A stretch of 64,000 nucleotides of DNA from Istiophorus platypterus (GCA_016859345.1 CM029115.1:13035001-13099000); one strand, 5' to 3'; numbered from the stretch's first letter, positions 51,626 to 64,000 are shown. Program-made: numbers and translations. Notes: generated by a model not told the origin, from the letters alone.

Positions 51626-53636
51626 CCTTTCTTCCTCCCCTCCCACCGCGCATCACCAGCGAAAAGCTCAAACGCGCAGCGGTAAAGCGTCGGTCACAGA
51701 CGGGAAGAGGCCTGGACGACGACAGACGGACACAAGGGAAAAGAAAAATCCCCGGGACGCGCTCTCGGGTTATAGCGTCCTCTCATTACGGATCAGAGCC
51801 TCGCAGGGAAGCAGATGTCACACAGATTAAGACCTTTATATGGTGTGAATACTGCAACTGCCTTGCGAAAAAATTAATGTCACCACATCCCTATCATGGA
51901 TTTAAGAGGGATGCAATAAAATCTCTGCCTCAGACACATTACAAGACCAATGCCCAGAGAATTTTGGACAATTTTGTGAGAGTTATTATACAATAACACT
52001 GGGGGCAATTACATGCAAATTTTTATATATTTGATCTCGTTTTATTTGCGGGCTCGTTTCCATTTACAGTTTGAGAGAACAGAGAAAAGAAAGAAAGCCT
52101 CTGCTCGTCAATGTAAAATCTATATACAGCACATAAATAGCTATGAACTTGCGTTGAAATTAAAAAAAAAAAAAAACACATCAGAAAGGATACAGGGTCT
52201 ATGAAAAAAAAAAAGAAAGAGAGAAAACAAGAGCAACACCAAAAAGATATACGGAACGATCTTGATTAAATCATACTATCAGTTCAGCAAATAAAATTAA
52301 TCAGTTACCTACTGTCCAGAACAGGTGGTACAATTTCCCATAACCACCCAGGTATTATAAAGTATAAAGTATACATATGGGGCAGTACATGTAATTTAAG
52401 CCATCCACTCTTATTTTAGGAGCATTTGTACTTTTTAAGTAGCATAAGATAATTCCAACAGCTGTATTTATGAAGATAACTAGCAATATAATGGCCCACA
52501 GGATGTAATTTGCTCATTTTCCCAAGCATACGAGGTTTAGGCAATAACAGAATGGTAAGAACAAAATCACCTAAAATATCTTTCAAGAGTTTGATTACAA
52601 ATATTGAGCTGTTATGTTATGTTGTGCACATACAAGTGCCCAGCCCACAGGCTAATGAGACACCAAAAAGTACTATTGGGATCGAGAAACACATCAGACC
52701 ATGAACATTACTTCTTACATTAACTTGCAAACAAAGAACGTTGACCTCTGTCCTCTGGGCTCTAACAATAAAAGCTACCACAAAAAAAAAATAGTTCCTT
52801 TCATAAAACACAAAAGTCTGCCTCACATAAAGCTCTACCCTGTGTTATTCATGCCAAGGTTGTAATTATCACAGAGGCACAGCTGCCTGATTTAGACATA
52901 GAGTATTACTTGCTCCCAAAACCCCTGAGCTCATGTTTTGCAACAGCATGCAGGCAACTTTGAAAGCCACAGTGGCTTTCCTGGACAGTGGAGTGGCCTT
53001 TACACAAGCTCTAACTGATAAGGCTGCCACGGCTCTCAATGACTGTGTTGCTATTTGCCAAACCTGTCATCTGACCCAGTCACCAACCACCACAACACAA
53101 AGTCATTGTGTCACCGCTGAGTGCTGTATTGTGGACACTAAATAGGCTTAAATCATACAGGCTGGCCTCTCTATTTCTCTGTGAAATAACAGAAAATGCC
53201 ATCAAATCTATGACCCTGTCTGCTCAGATCCAAAAAGTCATCACGCTAAACATGTCAGCCAATTATATGCATTTATGTTGGTGAATTTTATCAATTTGAT
53301 ATACCTAAGGCAAAACTTAAACTTCATACGCTGTTGAATATTGGAGTAGGAGGAATTTCACGTTAAAATTAAAATACAAATCTGTACTGGTGTTTTTATG
53401 GAATAAGAAAGAGATCTGATTAAATATGAAGACTGAATTTTCAAAAGGGATCCTCTCTTCTCTGATCCCACTTGACAGAAAACCAAAAGAGAAGCAGAGC
53501 GCCTGCTAGATCATCAGGCCTCTGACATGTAAGGCTGCATTGAATCACACTAATGTGGAAGAGAAAGGATAGGGAGGGACATGTGTGTCTAGTGGCACAA
53601 GCTAAGAGTTACCCTGAAGACAGGATTTATGTCTCA

Positions 53637-53664
53637 CAGACAGAGAGACAGACAGACAGACAGA
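53637..53664 (+). repeat. (GACA)n microsatellite
   Basis: Short GACA/GAGA tetranucleotide run. Confidence 0.85.
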
Positions 53665-53984
53665 CTCTCACTACCCTGCTGAGTAAATAAACCTGAAAAA
53701 TATTTGTCCACCACATTCAACAGGTGGAAAAGTTGACTGTGTGAATCTTTCTAACATGAATCTGTCTACATTCTGTGAACTGTATGGGTGTTATTATATG
53801 AACTTGTAAACCTGCAGGAACATTTCAGTCATCACAAACATGCCTTACTACCAGTGAGGACATACATACACATAATAAATACAACAAAGTTTCATAGAAA
53901 GTTACTAAAGTGGGTGGCATAAAGTCTCACACTGTGTCCCATTCATAATCACAGCAGGAAAATCCCACATATGCATATGCACCA

Positions 53985-53990
53985 TTTATT
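53985..53990 (-). terminator. cdk7: Candidate poly(A) signal of cdk7
   Basis: AATAAA on the minus strand about 0.42 kb after the cdk7 stop codon. Confidence 0.45.
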
Positions 53991-54405
53991 GGTCTTCAAT
54001 ACAAAAAATAAAAATACATCTACTTGAAATAAATCAGAAATGCTAGTTTGGTTGTTCTCTTTTTCAGTACATAAATAGATACCTTCCAACAGACTCCCAG
54101 AGTTTAGGCATCAATGAAAAAATGACCAGAGCCAACACCTGTGACCACAAGTTTCTTTTGTACATCACTTGCTGGACTGCTGGACACAGCAGCACCATGG
54201 ATTCTTAGAGCTAACCCTTAAGCCCAATTCCTGACTGATGTAATAGTTATAACATCTAAAATGTCCTAAATTCAACCACATCCAAGCCTTTTCCCCCTTG
54301 CGCTGGGTATTGGTTCTTTTTTTCATTCCAGTGGACAATCCTGAGCAATATGGGAAGTTGAGCCGCTGAAGATGACGAGCATCTGATTTACCAGGCCCCA
54401 ACCAG

Positions 54406-57400
54406 TCAGAAAATGAGCTTCTTCTTCATGACAGCTGAAAATAAAATAAAACAAAGATTGTTGTCACAAACATTGTTTAAAAAAAATAAATTAAAAAAAA
54501 AAAAAAATCACTTAAAAAAAATTATACTCAGTTTAAACATGAGTTTATGGTTAGAACATTAGAGCCAGAAATTGTATCTACACTACATATGGAAGTAAAA
54601 CAAGTCTATAAATTAGCAATCTGCAAACCATTAAAGTTTCCATCTACAATAAGTGGTTGGAAATTCTCTCTGTAAGATACTGTTGCATAGAGCATAGCAT
54701 ATAGTCTGCCCAGATATTTTCAAAACCACAGGAGGAGCTCGGAAATCTTTAAGCCTCCCGGTAACATCAAGGTCCTCCTTCAGGAAAAAAAAAACAAAAA
54801 AGAGACCTTCCGCAATCCACTAAACTGTGTGTGTGCTTTCTACTTCCCTGTATTCTGGATTTAGCTGTAGTTAAATGGGCAGGCAACACCCTTTGAAATG
54901 GTAGGTTCAGTCAAGTGGTATCGAGTGGTCTAAATTTATGACCTTAGTGCGCATAACCATGCAAACAGTTCACTTGGCAAAAAAGTCCAAAATATACTAT
55001 GAGTACCTTTTGTCTAAGTGGGATGTTTTAAAATGTCTAGCTCTTTCAAAATTGGCCTCAAACATTTGTTGCAGACATTTCTCCTTTTCCTACTAAAACA
55101 CCTTAAACAGTTTCACCATTATAGTATTTACCAGCTTTATTTGATTTTGGCGAACCAAGGTCAGAAAAGCACTTTATAATTTAGATATATATAGCAAATA
55201 TAGTTAATGGAGAATTGGTGTATCTATAGCAAATATGATCTTATATGTGTTCTTTACTCGTCTCCAGGCCTTCTATTTTCCTCTTGAGCCCAACTGTTTC
55301 CTTCTCCCTCAGAGCCTCAGCTGAAAAGTTGGGTCGGGGGAGCTGGGGGCCAGGAGTTGGGGCAGGCCGATTACTGAAGTACCTCATCTTCAGAGCCTCG
55401 AGAAGAAAAGACAAAAGTGTAAATGTCATCACCTGCAGATGGGCTACCATGCCTTACTCAGCAATGTCTAAACTATACTATAGGTATGTACGTAAATACA
55501 TGAGTATCATAATATAATGTATTTTTGTTGTGAAAGTAAATTACTTCAACCGGTCTATGGATTTGGTATGAAGTCCAATGTTTTCAAATATGCAGAAAGC
55601 GTGAGGAACCTACTTTATAAATATTTAAAACATTTTAATGCAGTCTTAATCAAGTGAAAAGCAACTCTGATTTTTTTTCTTTATTAAGTACCATGCTTTA
55701 GAGTGCTCATTACTTGTGTAGCTGTGGTCCTTGTCGAGGGGTTAAAGGTGAAGAGGCCTTGTAGGAGCTCTAGTAAGTCATCTCCAGCTGCACTAAATAT
55801 ATGTTCCAGAGGTGTACCGGGAAAGACTTTGAAGGACACATAGTCTGGCAGACTGCTCACTCCCTGCAGACACATTTGACAAGTAAACGTATACAACGAT
55901 CCTCACCATCTGACCAAAGAAAACACAATCAAAGACATAACTTGGAAAAATCTGACACCTACAGGCCATGTCTCTTCTGTGGGCGTCCCAAGGGCCTCAA
56001 AGATCTTGGTCAGCTGGTCAAGATCTGAGTCTCCAGCAAGGAATGGTACCTACAGCAAAAGGAGACATACAGCAAAATTAGCATGGATGAAAATGTAGAA
56101 GCGCACTTTCATACTGTATTAATATCTCATTGAAGTGAAGTTTGTGTACCCGAAGGAGTAACTCTGCCAGGATGCATCCCACTGCCCACATGTCAACACC
56201 CACACCATACATCCTGGCACCAAACAGGAGCTCAGGGGAGCGGTACCATCTAGTAAAGGGATCAATGAACAGAGTGACGGAGTTAAATTTTACAGCTCTC
56301 AGCCAGCAGGTGAAACCATAAAGGACCTCCCTTTTAGTAGGAAGATTAATTCTGTTAAACTGGATTGAAAACTACATCAACATTTTCTATAATGCATGCT
56401 GTCACAAGTCTTAAACAGACCAAAGGTTATATTGCCTCATGAGATAAATTTAACTTATTAAAATAAAGCATGTGATTTATTTATCTAAATGGATTTCGAA
56501 AAGCCGCACTATGAAAGGTTTGTCAGTCAGTGTGACAAAAACACAGGAGAAAGAACAGTAGACCTGGTAACAACTTGATGTGTGTTGACTCTGTTGGGGC
56601 TGCCAAATGATTTGGCCAAACCAAAATCAGCCAACTTCAACACACCGCTGCCATCCAACAGCAGATTATTGGGCTTCAGATCCTGGACATACAAAGTAAC
56701 AAAATATATCTTAGCAACTGTGTGTATATGTATATGTATGTATGTGTGTATGTATATGTATGTATGTGTATATGTGTGTGCGTGTGTGTGTGTGTGCGAA
56801 GTAGAAGTGCTCTTACCCTGTGTAAGACCCAGTGTTGGTGCATATACTCTAATCCCTGTAGAGTCATGAGGATGTAGGCTTTGATGTTGGCTGGGGTAAG
56901 GACTAGGCTGGTGTCTTTGATTATCACCTTAGAAGACCAAAGACCAAAGACAAAGAGGCTGAAGTAAAGTCAAGATATCTGATAACAAATTATCTTCATC
57001 CGTTACTTCATGTTTTTACTTAGCCGTAGGCAACACGTTCAAGATGAAATTACACTTATCAGAGCAGATAAGAGAATTAAAGACAACTGGAATACATCTC
57101 TGCGAGGAAGTGGACAAAGCTGGGGCCAAACCAGACAGCACAGTTCAGCTTCAACCTCTCATCCAGAACCTCCATTGTCCCACTAGCTCAAAACAGTTGC
57201 TCCAGTATCCTTCAAAATAATGTTACTGCCAATAAAAGCATTCAGCATATGTATTAGATAAGCTAATGCAGCAAAATCTGAGCATGTGACCTTAAAATAG
57301 GCTTTCACCACCGGTAGTAAGACTAGCATCATATTTCATCCCCATCTCTGTCCTGTCAGCTTGCTGCCTGTGAGTGGCTAATGGCAGCAAATCATTGTGA

Positions 57401-59388
57401 GAGCCAAGAGAGGAGTGATATGGATTTATTTATTTAATTATTTATTTATTTTTTAAGTGTGGCTTTCTTGTTTTGTATCATTCCATTTGAGTCTGATGTA
57501 TTGGTGGTGGGAGCCCATCTGCCTTGTATACTGAAAAAAAAGAGTGATGATGGAGTGATGGTGAGGTAAAATATAAAAACCTTAGTGACTTTGTAGAACC
57601 ACTTAAGGGTCTGATGAGAGTACTCACACATCGTCATCCTGCTTGTATTCTGTTCACTCATATATTCTCATATCATCCTCATCAGTTTTTTCATCTGTCA
57701 GCCATTCTTTGGCCCGCTCTGCCATTCACAGTATTAAGAGCTGAGCATAACAGCAAAGAAATCAATGTCATAGTTGCTACATACACATCTAAAATTGATA
57801 CTCGTAAGAAAAAAACTAAGATGATATCTAACTTACGAATGCTTTCCTCCTGATCTCTATTAAAGGAGACGGAATAAAGGCTGTAATTTCCATCTGGTGG
57901 CCTGGCAGAGAAATGCAACTTCTTTTATAATGCCTTTGTTTACCACAGATGAATGAGTAAATCTTCATACAATCTCCAGCTGTATGTGTCAGGGTAATAA
58001 ACATCTGTGCAATACAATGTTATCCAATTCAAGAGGTGATGATTCAACTCTAGATCAATATTTGAGGCTGCAGTTTATGTTACTGGTCTAATTAATCACA
58101 TAATATTGTATCAATGAATAGCATTATATTGCAAGGAGCTGCTAAGAATTAAATAAACAGAAAACCAGTAGAGGTTTATTTTCTAAGTGTATAACTCACT
58201 ACAATCTTCCTGAAAAAGGCCTTTAATTACTAGTTTTCATGAAATGCATTTAATGATTTTCAGGGTTTTTAAAGTTCCAGGAAACTATATGTAAATCCTG
58301 TGCAGAGAAATTTATAAAGAAATGTCTACAAACCAAAGACCCTTGTATTTTGGATAAATCCAAAATGAGAAAAAACCCAAGATTCTCAATGGGCTGATGC
58401 ATGGGAGTACATAATACGGTGAGGGTGTCTATGTTATTATATAACCTTATTACTTACAGAGACAAAGACATACAGAAAGACTGATTTTTTTTTTCCAAGA
58501 GTTGGATCTGTCTCACCTCTAGATCTGTTTCCATGAAGTCAAACACCAGGCTGATGTTAGATCTGTGTCCAAAGGCATCCAGCAGCTACGACACACACAC
58601 AGCACAATGCATAGAACGGCTCAGTTCAAATTGGGAGCGCACTTACAGTATAGAAAGCTAATTCTTTACCCCTCACAAGCAACGTGTATGAACGTGAAGA
58701 TGAAAACATATGCTGACATACTGAAGGTTCACCCACCCCAATGATATTTGGATGATGCAGCTCCTGCAGCAGTTTGATCTCTCGCAGAGCGGTCCTGTTT
58801 ATACCTATCATACAATAAGGAATTAGAGACGATAATGGGTGGCTAAAATAAGCTGCACTGTGTGGTAAAAAAAAATTAAATGTGTGCAATCAGGCGATAA
58901 GCACTCACCATCTTTAGCCTCGGTTCTGTGACCAACCTTAATCTGCCCAAAAAAAAAAAAACAGACAACAAGTCATTAAAAAACCAGCACAGCACACAAA
59001 CCTAACAGCAGTCTATTGTCAAGCTAATTTCGTGTACCTTTTTAATGGCAACTATGTTGTCGTTCGTTTTGTCCCTGGCTTTGTACACTGTGGCAAACTA
59101 GAGAGAAGAAAAACAGAAAGCAACGGGTCAAAGAAACGCCAAGTTTTCTCCATCATCACTGCTGCTCTGCACAACATGCACCACCAACGCTTTGTTGATA
59201 TTGACGACGAGCTAACGCTTGTTAGGTTGCCATCATGGTTTCAACGCAACCAGCCGCGGCACGCTGGGGGGGGAAGGCGACAGGAGAAAAGACAGCACCC
59301 ACGGATTTATCTATCCGCCTACCTGACCCTCTCCGAGGAAATCCAGCTTCTCGTAACGTTTGGCTCTGGATTTTACAACAAGCGCCAT
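54406..59388 (-). CDS. cdk7: Cyclin-dependent kinase 7 (CAK/TFIIH kinase)
   Basis: Twelve exons in transcript order: 59388-59323, 59097-59038, 58942-58909, 58804-58737, 58585-58517, 56927-56817, 56682-56564, 56249-56150, 56049-55963, 55863-55714, 55396-55258, 54434-54406 (stop TGA). Phases agree, giving about 343 residues (human 346). Kinase marks: GEGQFATVY glycine loop (19-27), Lys41 in AIKK, NRTALREIKLLQELHHPNIIG, HRDLKPNN (135-142), DFG (155-157), T-loop Ser164 and Thr170, WYRSPELLFG, then the C-terminal FSNRPAPTPGPQLPRPNF and final KKKLIF. Family role: with cyclin H and MAT1 it activates cell-cycle CDKs and, within TFIIH, phosphorylates the RNA polymerase II C-terminal domain; nuclear. 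Residue 169 is Asn and WYRSPE has Ser, where I recall Tyr and Ala in human. The start has homologous context MAL..KSRAKRYEKLDFLGEG. Confidence 0.96.
54435..55257 (-). other. cdk7: cdk7 last intron
   Basis: Separates the penultimate exon from the 29-base final exon. AT-rich with A runs near 54479-54521. Nothing else seen. Confidence 0.8.
56721..56797 (+). repeat. (TATG)n/(GT)n microsatellite in cdk7 intron
   Basis: Compound TATG and GT run that reaches to about 20 bases from the donor side of the exon 56817-56927. Confidence 0.85.
56928..58516 (-). other. cdk7: cdk7 intron 5
   Basis: The longest cdk7 intron, about 1.6 kb, between the METDLE and VIIKDTSL exons. AT-rich; no additional exon or repeat family recognised. 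Confidence 0.8.
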
Positions 59389-59520
59389 GGCAGCTAACTG
59401 TCATTTCATCAGGAGGCGCTTCCTGTCTCGTTAAAGGTCCGCAAGGGACTTGTTCCGGGTCATAGGGGAGGGTTTTAAATTGACCGGCAGCGCCATCTAC
59501 CGGTTCGGTAACGAACGCAT
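59323..59520 (-). promoter_or_regulatory. cdk7: cdk7 proximal promoter with ETS-like site
   Basis: CG-rich sequence around the first exon. On the minus strand ACAGGAAGCG (59419-59428) lies about 30 bases upstream of the ATG and fits an ETS/GABP core. No TATA box. The transcription start cannot be placed exactly. Confidence 0.45.
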
Positions 59521-59801
59521 CTTGGCGGTGTTCAAATAAAATAAATAATTTCAGGTTATTTATTCACTTTTGTGCCACAGTGTCTGTTTTACTCCCATAA
59601 AGATTTTTGAGACCATTCTACTAATACTGCTGCTATAATAATGATAATAACAGAAATATCGTTATCAAATATCTGACATACTGCATTTAGAATGATTTCT
59701 TTAAAAAGAAAATCAGAATTCAAATCTTAGGTTGAAAGTGAACTGTTCTTACCTTTACCCTTGTTTCTATACTGCACTTTGTTTTAGATATAATCTATTC
59801 G

Positions 59802-59895
59802 AATCTAATCTAATCTAATCTAATCTAATCTAATCTAATCTAATCTGATATAATATAATATAATATAATATAATATAATACAATATAATATAATA
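59802..59895 (+). repeat. (AATCT)n then (TAATA)n compound satellite
   Basis: About nine AATCT units followed directly by about nine TAATA-type units, with one CAATA variant. The second run looks like a point-mutated derivative of the first. Confidence 0.92.
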
Positions 59896-60287
59896 ATTCT
59901 AAATGTGAATACTGCTACAAATGATACAGTTACAAAATACACCGTTAATATTTCTCATGCTTCTCTTCATATGATTACTTAATCAATGAAAGCAGAACAA
60001 ATTCCTGAAAATTCCTGTAACATTTCATAGTTATGATGCAATATGTAATATTCCTGACAGTTTGCCTTTTTTATTTAAATTTTTTTTTTTTTTAAGAACT
60101 TAACAGTTTGACATTGGCCTCCTGAGAATCTCCTCTGTCAGTTAGAAAGGTTTTGTGATCTATGCACCACTGAACACATCTCTACATCCCATATCCATAC
60201 ACAGTAGATACCCTCACATCCCACAGGATTAGGCATGGCTCCTCTCCTTTGACCCTCTCTGTCTCTTGCCCCACACGCATGCAGGCT

Positions 60288-60291
60288 CACA

Positions 60292-60361
<70 letters not shown>
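60288..60361 (+). repeat. (CA)n microsatellite
   Basis: Long CA run with one early ATA interruption. Confidence 0.92.
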
Positions 60362-60365
<4 letters not shown>

Positions 60366-60530
60366 GAGTTTCATTTCCATGTTAAGTTTGACAAGAGGAG
60401 TGTGAAGGATCAGCAGGCCTAATACACCCCTCATCCTCCCCTCAGATGCATGCACATTCATATCCTGACAGCTCACAGATGTGACTGACAGGACCGTATG
60501 TGCCCATACAACCATGCAAAGAAGGGAAAA

Positions 60531-60616
60531 GAAGAGAAGAGAAGAGAAGAAAAGAGAAGAGAAGAGAAGAGAAGAGAAGAGAAGAGAAGAGAAGAGAAGA
60601 GAAGAGAAGAGAAGAG
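60531..60616 (+). repeat. (AAGAG)n pentanucleotide satellite
   Basis: Purine-only AAGAG array with one AAAAG variant near its left end. Confidence 0.92.
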
Positions 60617-61886
60617 ACTAGTCCACGTCTTTACTGGCCTTGTGTTATTAAGCTTTAGAGGGACACAGGTGGGCTTTAATGTGGTACATAACTGTTCAGC
60701 AGTGGACATAACTCAGACCTACTTACATCATTCGCTCTAAAACAAATGTGACATATTAATGTCCTCCTCTAATTCTGATATGATTGTAGGGCATTCTTGT
60801 GCTTTTTCTCCTCAGTCGCTCTGTGAAGCTGCAAAGGAGGAGAGCTGCAGCTGAGTTATAATCAATTCTGGTGGCATTTATACAGTTTGTCACAGTAAAT
60901 CTCATGATAGCATGGGTTACACTACGCACAATAACTCACTTTGGTTATATGTCACATTAGCAGATGGTGATGCTGTTGAGCTGGTGTGTTTGTGTGTGTC
61001 TGTGCGTTTGTGTGTACCTCTGTTTGACAGGCAGGGGGAAAGTGAAACCGCAAGGCTGTTTATCAAACTCGTAGGAAGTGGGTGTTGTTGAGCGAGGACG
61101 TGTCGCACCACCACATCCTGCTGCTGGGAAGAAACTATAGACAGGACAGTGTTCACATGATGTACAGTAAACAACAAATTCAGGCCAGTTGTCTTATTTG
61201 TGTGCATGTGCACATGTATGTGGCCACTTCGCTCTTCCTCAAGAAATTGTACACAGATTGCAAGCTATGATAATCTGGTCAGTTTCAAAGACCAAAGGTG
61301 GCAATTTGGGTGACCACCGAGATTTTTTTTTTTATTTCCTCTTTGCACCACCCTGCCTAACACATTATATTACACAAACTCACAACTAGTAATCAGATTT
61401 GTTTTAAGCCCCCACAACCACATACAAACTATGCATGCCATGTCAAAATACAGAATAAAGGATATGACAATCATATGAAAAAGTGAAGAAATTAAGAGAA
61501 ATGGCCATTTTGTAGAGAAAATAACAGTTAAAGGATTAAGCTTGCCTCATGCATGTTGAAAAGGTGTATCCCAGAGTGTTCGCTATTGTACATTGTACAG
61601 ACCTTCTCTTTCTGTTTTAGTGAGACGTTTTAGTCACGTATATGCCCTCTATTAGGTCATTGCACAGGGTTAAAATGGTTTAAAAAAAAAAAGAGGTTTA
61701 AAAGGAACTTTGATGCACTGACTGAATGTGGAAGTAATGAATGATTCAGCGCTATTGCAGTCAGTGCTGTATCATACACCTGCTTTGAGCTTTTGTCTTC
61801 ATTTTACTCACCGAGTCTCAGGGGAAGTGGCTACATTCTGTCATCAAGGGAGTTTTCTTCTTTGTTTCAGATTCCTCCAACCAACA

Positions 61887-61889
61887 AAC

Positions 61890-61928
<39 letters not shown>

Positions 61929-61930
61929 CT

Positions 61931-61958
<28 letters not shown>
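61887..61958 (+). repeat. (CA)n microsatellite
   Basis: Two CA blocks split by ATGCT. Confidence 0.92.
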
Positions 61959-61961
<3 letters not shown>

Positions 61962-63517
61962 GCATAAGCACGTGGACACACAGATGCAGCTGTATCTGAC
62001 CTCCATGCACAGTTATAACACAACAGGATGTTGTAGGGTGGATGTCTGAGGTGTGAAGGTTTATACAAGCTGTGGTAAACAATATCTTTTTCTGAGAACT
62101 AATTATTTATTAATCATGTGTCTAGTAGATACAGCCACTCTTAATCTGTTGTTTTTTTTTCTTCCTCCTTGGTATACTTTAGAAGCCAGGATTTGAACAC
62201 AGCTCTATTAAACCAGTGGCTTTTTTGCAAGATATTATCCACACACAGTCCACAACATGATTCAGTTTGCCCATTTCAGGTTTATTCTTTGCAGATGTCT
62301 TTAGTGACAAGACTATAAAAAAGCAGAAGGACAAACAGAAGGCATATCATTATCTTCTTCGCTGCTGTTTGTTTACAGCCAATGCAGGGATTCGTCAAAC
62401 TGTTGCTGTCATTCCCGGGCTGCATTGTTAGACGCCAGAACTGTCAGTTTGAATAAATATTAGGGCGGATTTTTTTTTTATTATTATTTTCACCACTTTC
62501 TTCCCTCAGCATCTGAAGCATCAGCCTGCACCTAGACTTGTGTAGGACTTCAAGATGAGCCCACTTGATAGCTCAGCTCATACAGAGACAACATTATGAT
62601 AATTTCCCTATAAGTATCAGGGGGATGGGCACAGTGTCATCTCCTCACATAGAGCCAGCAGGGGGTCCACAGTCAAGTGCATTTAGGGTAGTCTTTGTTG
62701 TTGTCATATCGTCCATCTGCACTGATATTTTGTTCCACTCTGCATTTCCTCTCAGACATCATTATTGCTCTCATTAAAATAATCTCTATCTCAGGCCCAA
62801 ATGGAGAACAAAGTCTTGTAACAACTCTTTCTCTCCCTTTGTTTGTATGTGTGTATCAAGCATTGTACAACATAAGAGTATAGCTGAATTTGCAAACTGC
62901 AAGTGGGCCCTTTAGTCCCTAATTGAGACTGTGCACTGTGTGCTGAGCAGCTCTGTTTTAATTAATTGCTGTATGTTGCTTATAAGTTTGCTATTTTTCT
63001 CTTATTTGACTAACTACAGTGGGAGAATACAAAAGATTTAAGGTAGAAGATATGTGAAAAGTGAACCAGGATGGATTCAAACACATTTTGCCACAAGTGA
63101 GCCATGAGCCGAATGTGTCTTATGCAACCAAGGACAGCAGGGTGCTCATGCCAGTTGTCTTTGGAAGTTAAATGGGGGAGAAGAGGAGGCCATTCTGGTT
63201 TATCTGAGTGTATCAGGAGCTGAAGATAACCCCAGCGGTGTGTTTTCCAAGAAGTCATTTACTTCATTAACCCAGCCAGATCACTGAGGCCTCAGTAATC
63301 AACCTTGTCACACATCCCATTAACTTCACACGCTCCCACTCTTTCTGACACACAAACCCACACAAACACACACACAAGTGCACTTCCTTAACGCACATCT
63401 GTATCTGCAACACACAAGAGTTATCACCATCAACCGCATGTCCCTTGCACGCATTCATTGTCTGTCTTCACTGGTGTAGGCCTTTTTCCTGCATGCACAT
63501 ACGCATGTACACACACC

Positions 63518-63518
<1 letters not shown>

Positions 63519-63608
<90 letters not shown>

Positions 63609-63620
63609 GCGCGCACGCAC
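63519..63620 (+). repeat. (CA)n then (CG)n microsatellite
   Basis: Long CA tract ending in CGCGCGCGCA. Alternating purine-pyrimidine throughout, so it is capable of Z-DNA. Confidence 0.93.
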
Positions 63621-63695
63621 AATCCCTCTCCCTCTCTCTCTCAGCTAACCCCATTACCTCTGTCAGTCCCAGGGGTCTCTCAGCTCTGATGAACC

Positions 63696-63930
63696 CTCTG
63701 CTGCCCTGTGAGATTAGTGGACTCTGGGACTCTCTGAAAAAATGTCACTTTTGATGATGAATTCTCACAATGTCTCATCAAGGTTACAGGTTACTACTAC
63801 CTCTCTTCTCTCTCTCCCTCAAGTGTCAAGTGAATATCTCCCTCTCCTCTCTCTAACTCCCCCATCTCTGTCTCAGCCAGTCTCTCTCTCTCAGCTCCTG
63901 ATCTCTGCTGCCCTGTGAGATTAGTGGACT
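63696..63930 (+). repeat. 28-bp direct repeat pair in CT-rich DNA
   Basis: The same 28 bases (starting CTCTGCTGCCCTGTGAGATT and ending TAGTGGACT) occur at 63696-63723 and 63903-63930. The surroundings are CTCTCT-rich and also loosely repeated. Confidence 0.85.
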
Positions 63931-64000
63931 CCCTGAGAAAAGCCCTTCATTGAGTCAGCTCTCTCCTTCTCTGCACACTCTCTCTCCCTCTGTGCCTCTC

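Larger units (their letters stand above)
50740..51790 (-). promoter_or_regulatory. serinc5: CpG-rich promoter and first-exon region of serinc5
   Basis: GC- and CpG-rich by eye around the first coding exon (51416-51442), including GGCGGCCGCC at 51370-51379 and a long CTC/CCT pyrimidine stretch (51580-51625) upstream of the ATG. No TATA box seen. Confidence 0.55.
51443..54405. other. Intergenic region between cdk7 3' end and serinc5 5' end
   Basis: Contains the upstream part of the serinc5 promoter, AT-rich DNA, a short (GACA)n run at 53637-53664 and the likely cdk7 3' UTR (54405 down to about 53970). No gene recognised. Confidence 0.6.
59521..64000. other. Intergenic region upstream of cdk7
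   Basis: No coding exon, RNA gene or recognisable transposon seen. It is mainly AT-rich single-copy DNA with the satellites listed separately. The open frames here are mostly CA-repeat translations. Confidence 0.6.

Noticed and set aside
63696..63930. CRISPR-like direct repeats
   Set aside because: Only two copies in CT-rich eukaryotic intergenic DNA, with no array or cas genes.

Overview
The window is vertebrate nuclear DNA. It has long AT-rich introns, GT-AG exons, many (CA)n microsatellites and CpG-rich promoters. The deduced proteins and compact introns point to a teleost fish. No prokaryotic, viral or CRISPR-like system is present. I found five protein-coding genes and rebuilt them by hand from splice sites, reading phase and remembered family sequences.

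Layout, left to right: (1) cmya5 (myospryn), + strand, 537-10703. The 5' end lies outside the window. A giant acidic exon carries a 12-copy, 39-residue minisatellite, followed by a B-box-like end, a coiled coil, two FN3 domains and SPRY. (2) mtx3 (metaxin-3), - strand, 14937-17989, nine exons, with a promoter holding a CRE and a YY1-type palindrome on the start codon. (3) thbs4 (thrombospondin-4), + strand, 20184-27966, 23 coding exons, complete. (4) serinc5, - strand, 30164-51442, 12 exons, complete. Its very large introns 1 and 2 hold an inverted-repeat transposon relic and a fresh 1.12-kb tandem duplication. (5) cdk7, - strand, 54406-59388, 12 exons, complete. The remainder (59389-64000) is intergenic and rich in microsatellites.

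The order cmya5-mtx3-thbs4-serinc5 matches human 5q14. cdk7 lies elsewhere on human 5q, so its position here is either ancestral linkage or a fish rearrangement. The genes do not form a pathway. cmya5 is a muscle costamere scaffold, mtx3 a mitochondrial outer-membrane import factor, thbs4 a matrix glycoprotein of muscle and tendon, serinc5 a multipass membrane protein, and cdk7 the CDK-activating and TFIIH kinase.

There is no sign of a wholly new system. The points worth a second look are the cmya5 minisatellite with a self-compensating double deletion, the nearly identical tandem duplication in serinc5 intron 2, a (TG)n-T4 tract in front of a skippable thbs4 exon, the non-autonomous transposon, and small residue changes in the cdk7 T-loop. 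All exon borders were read by eye and have not been checked against transcripts.
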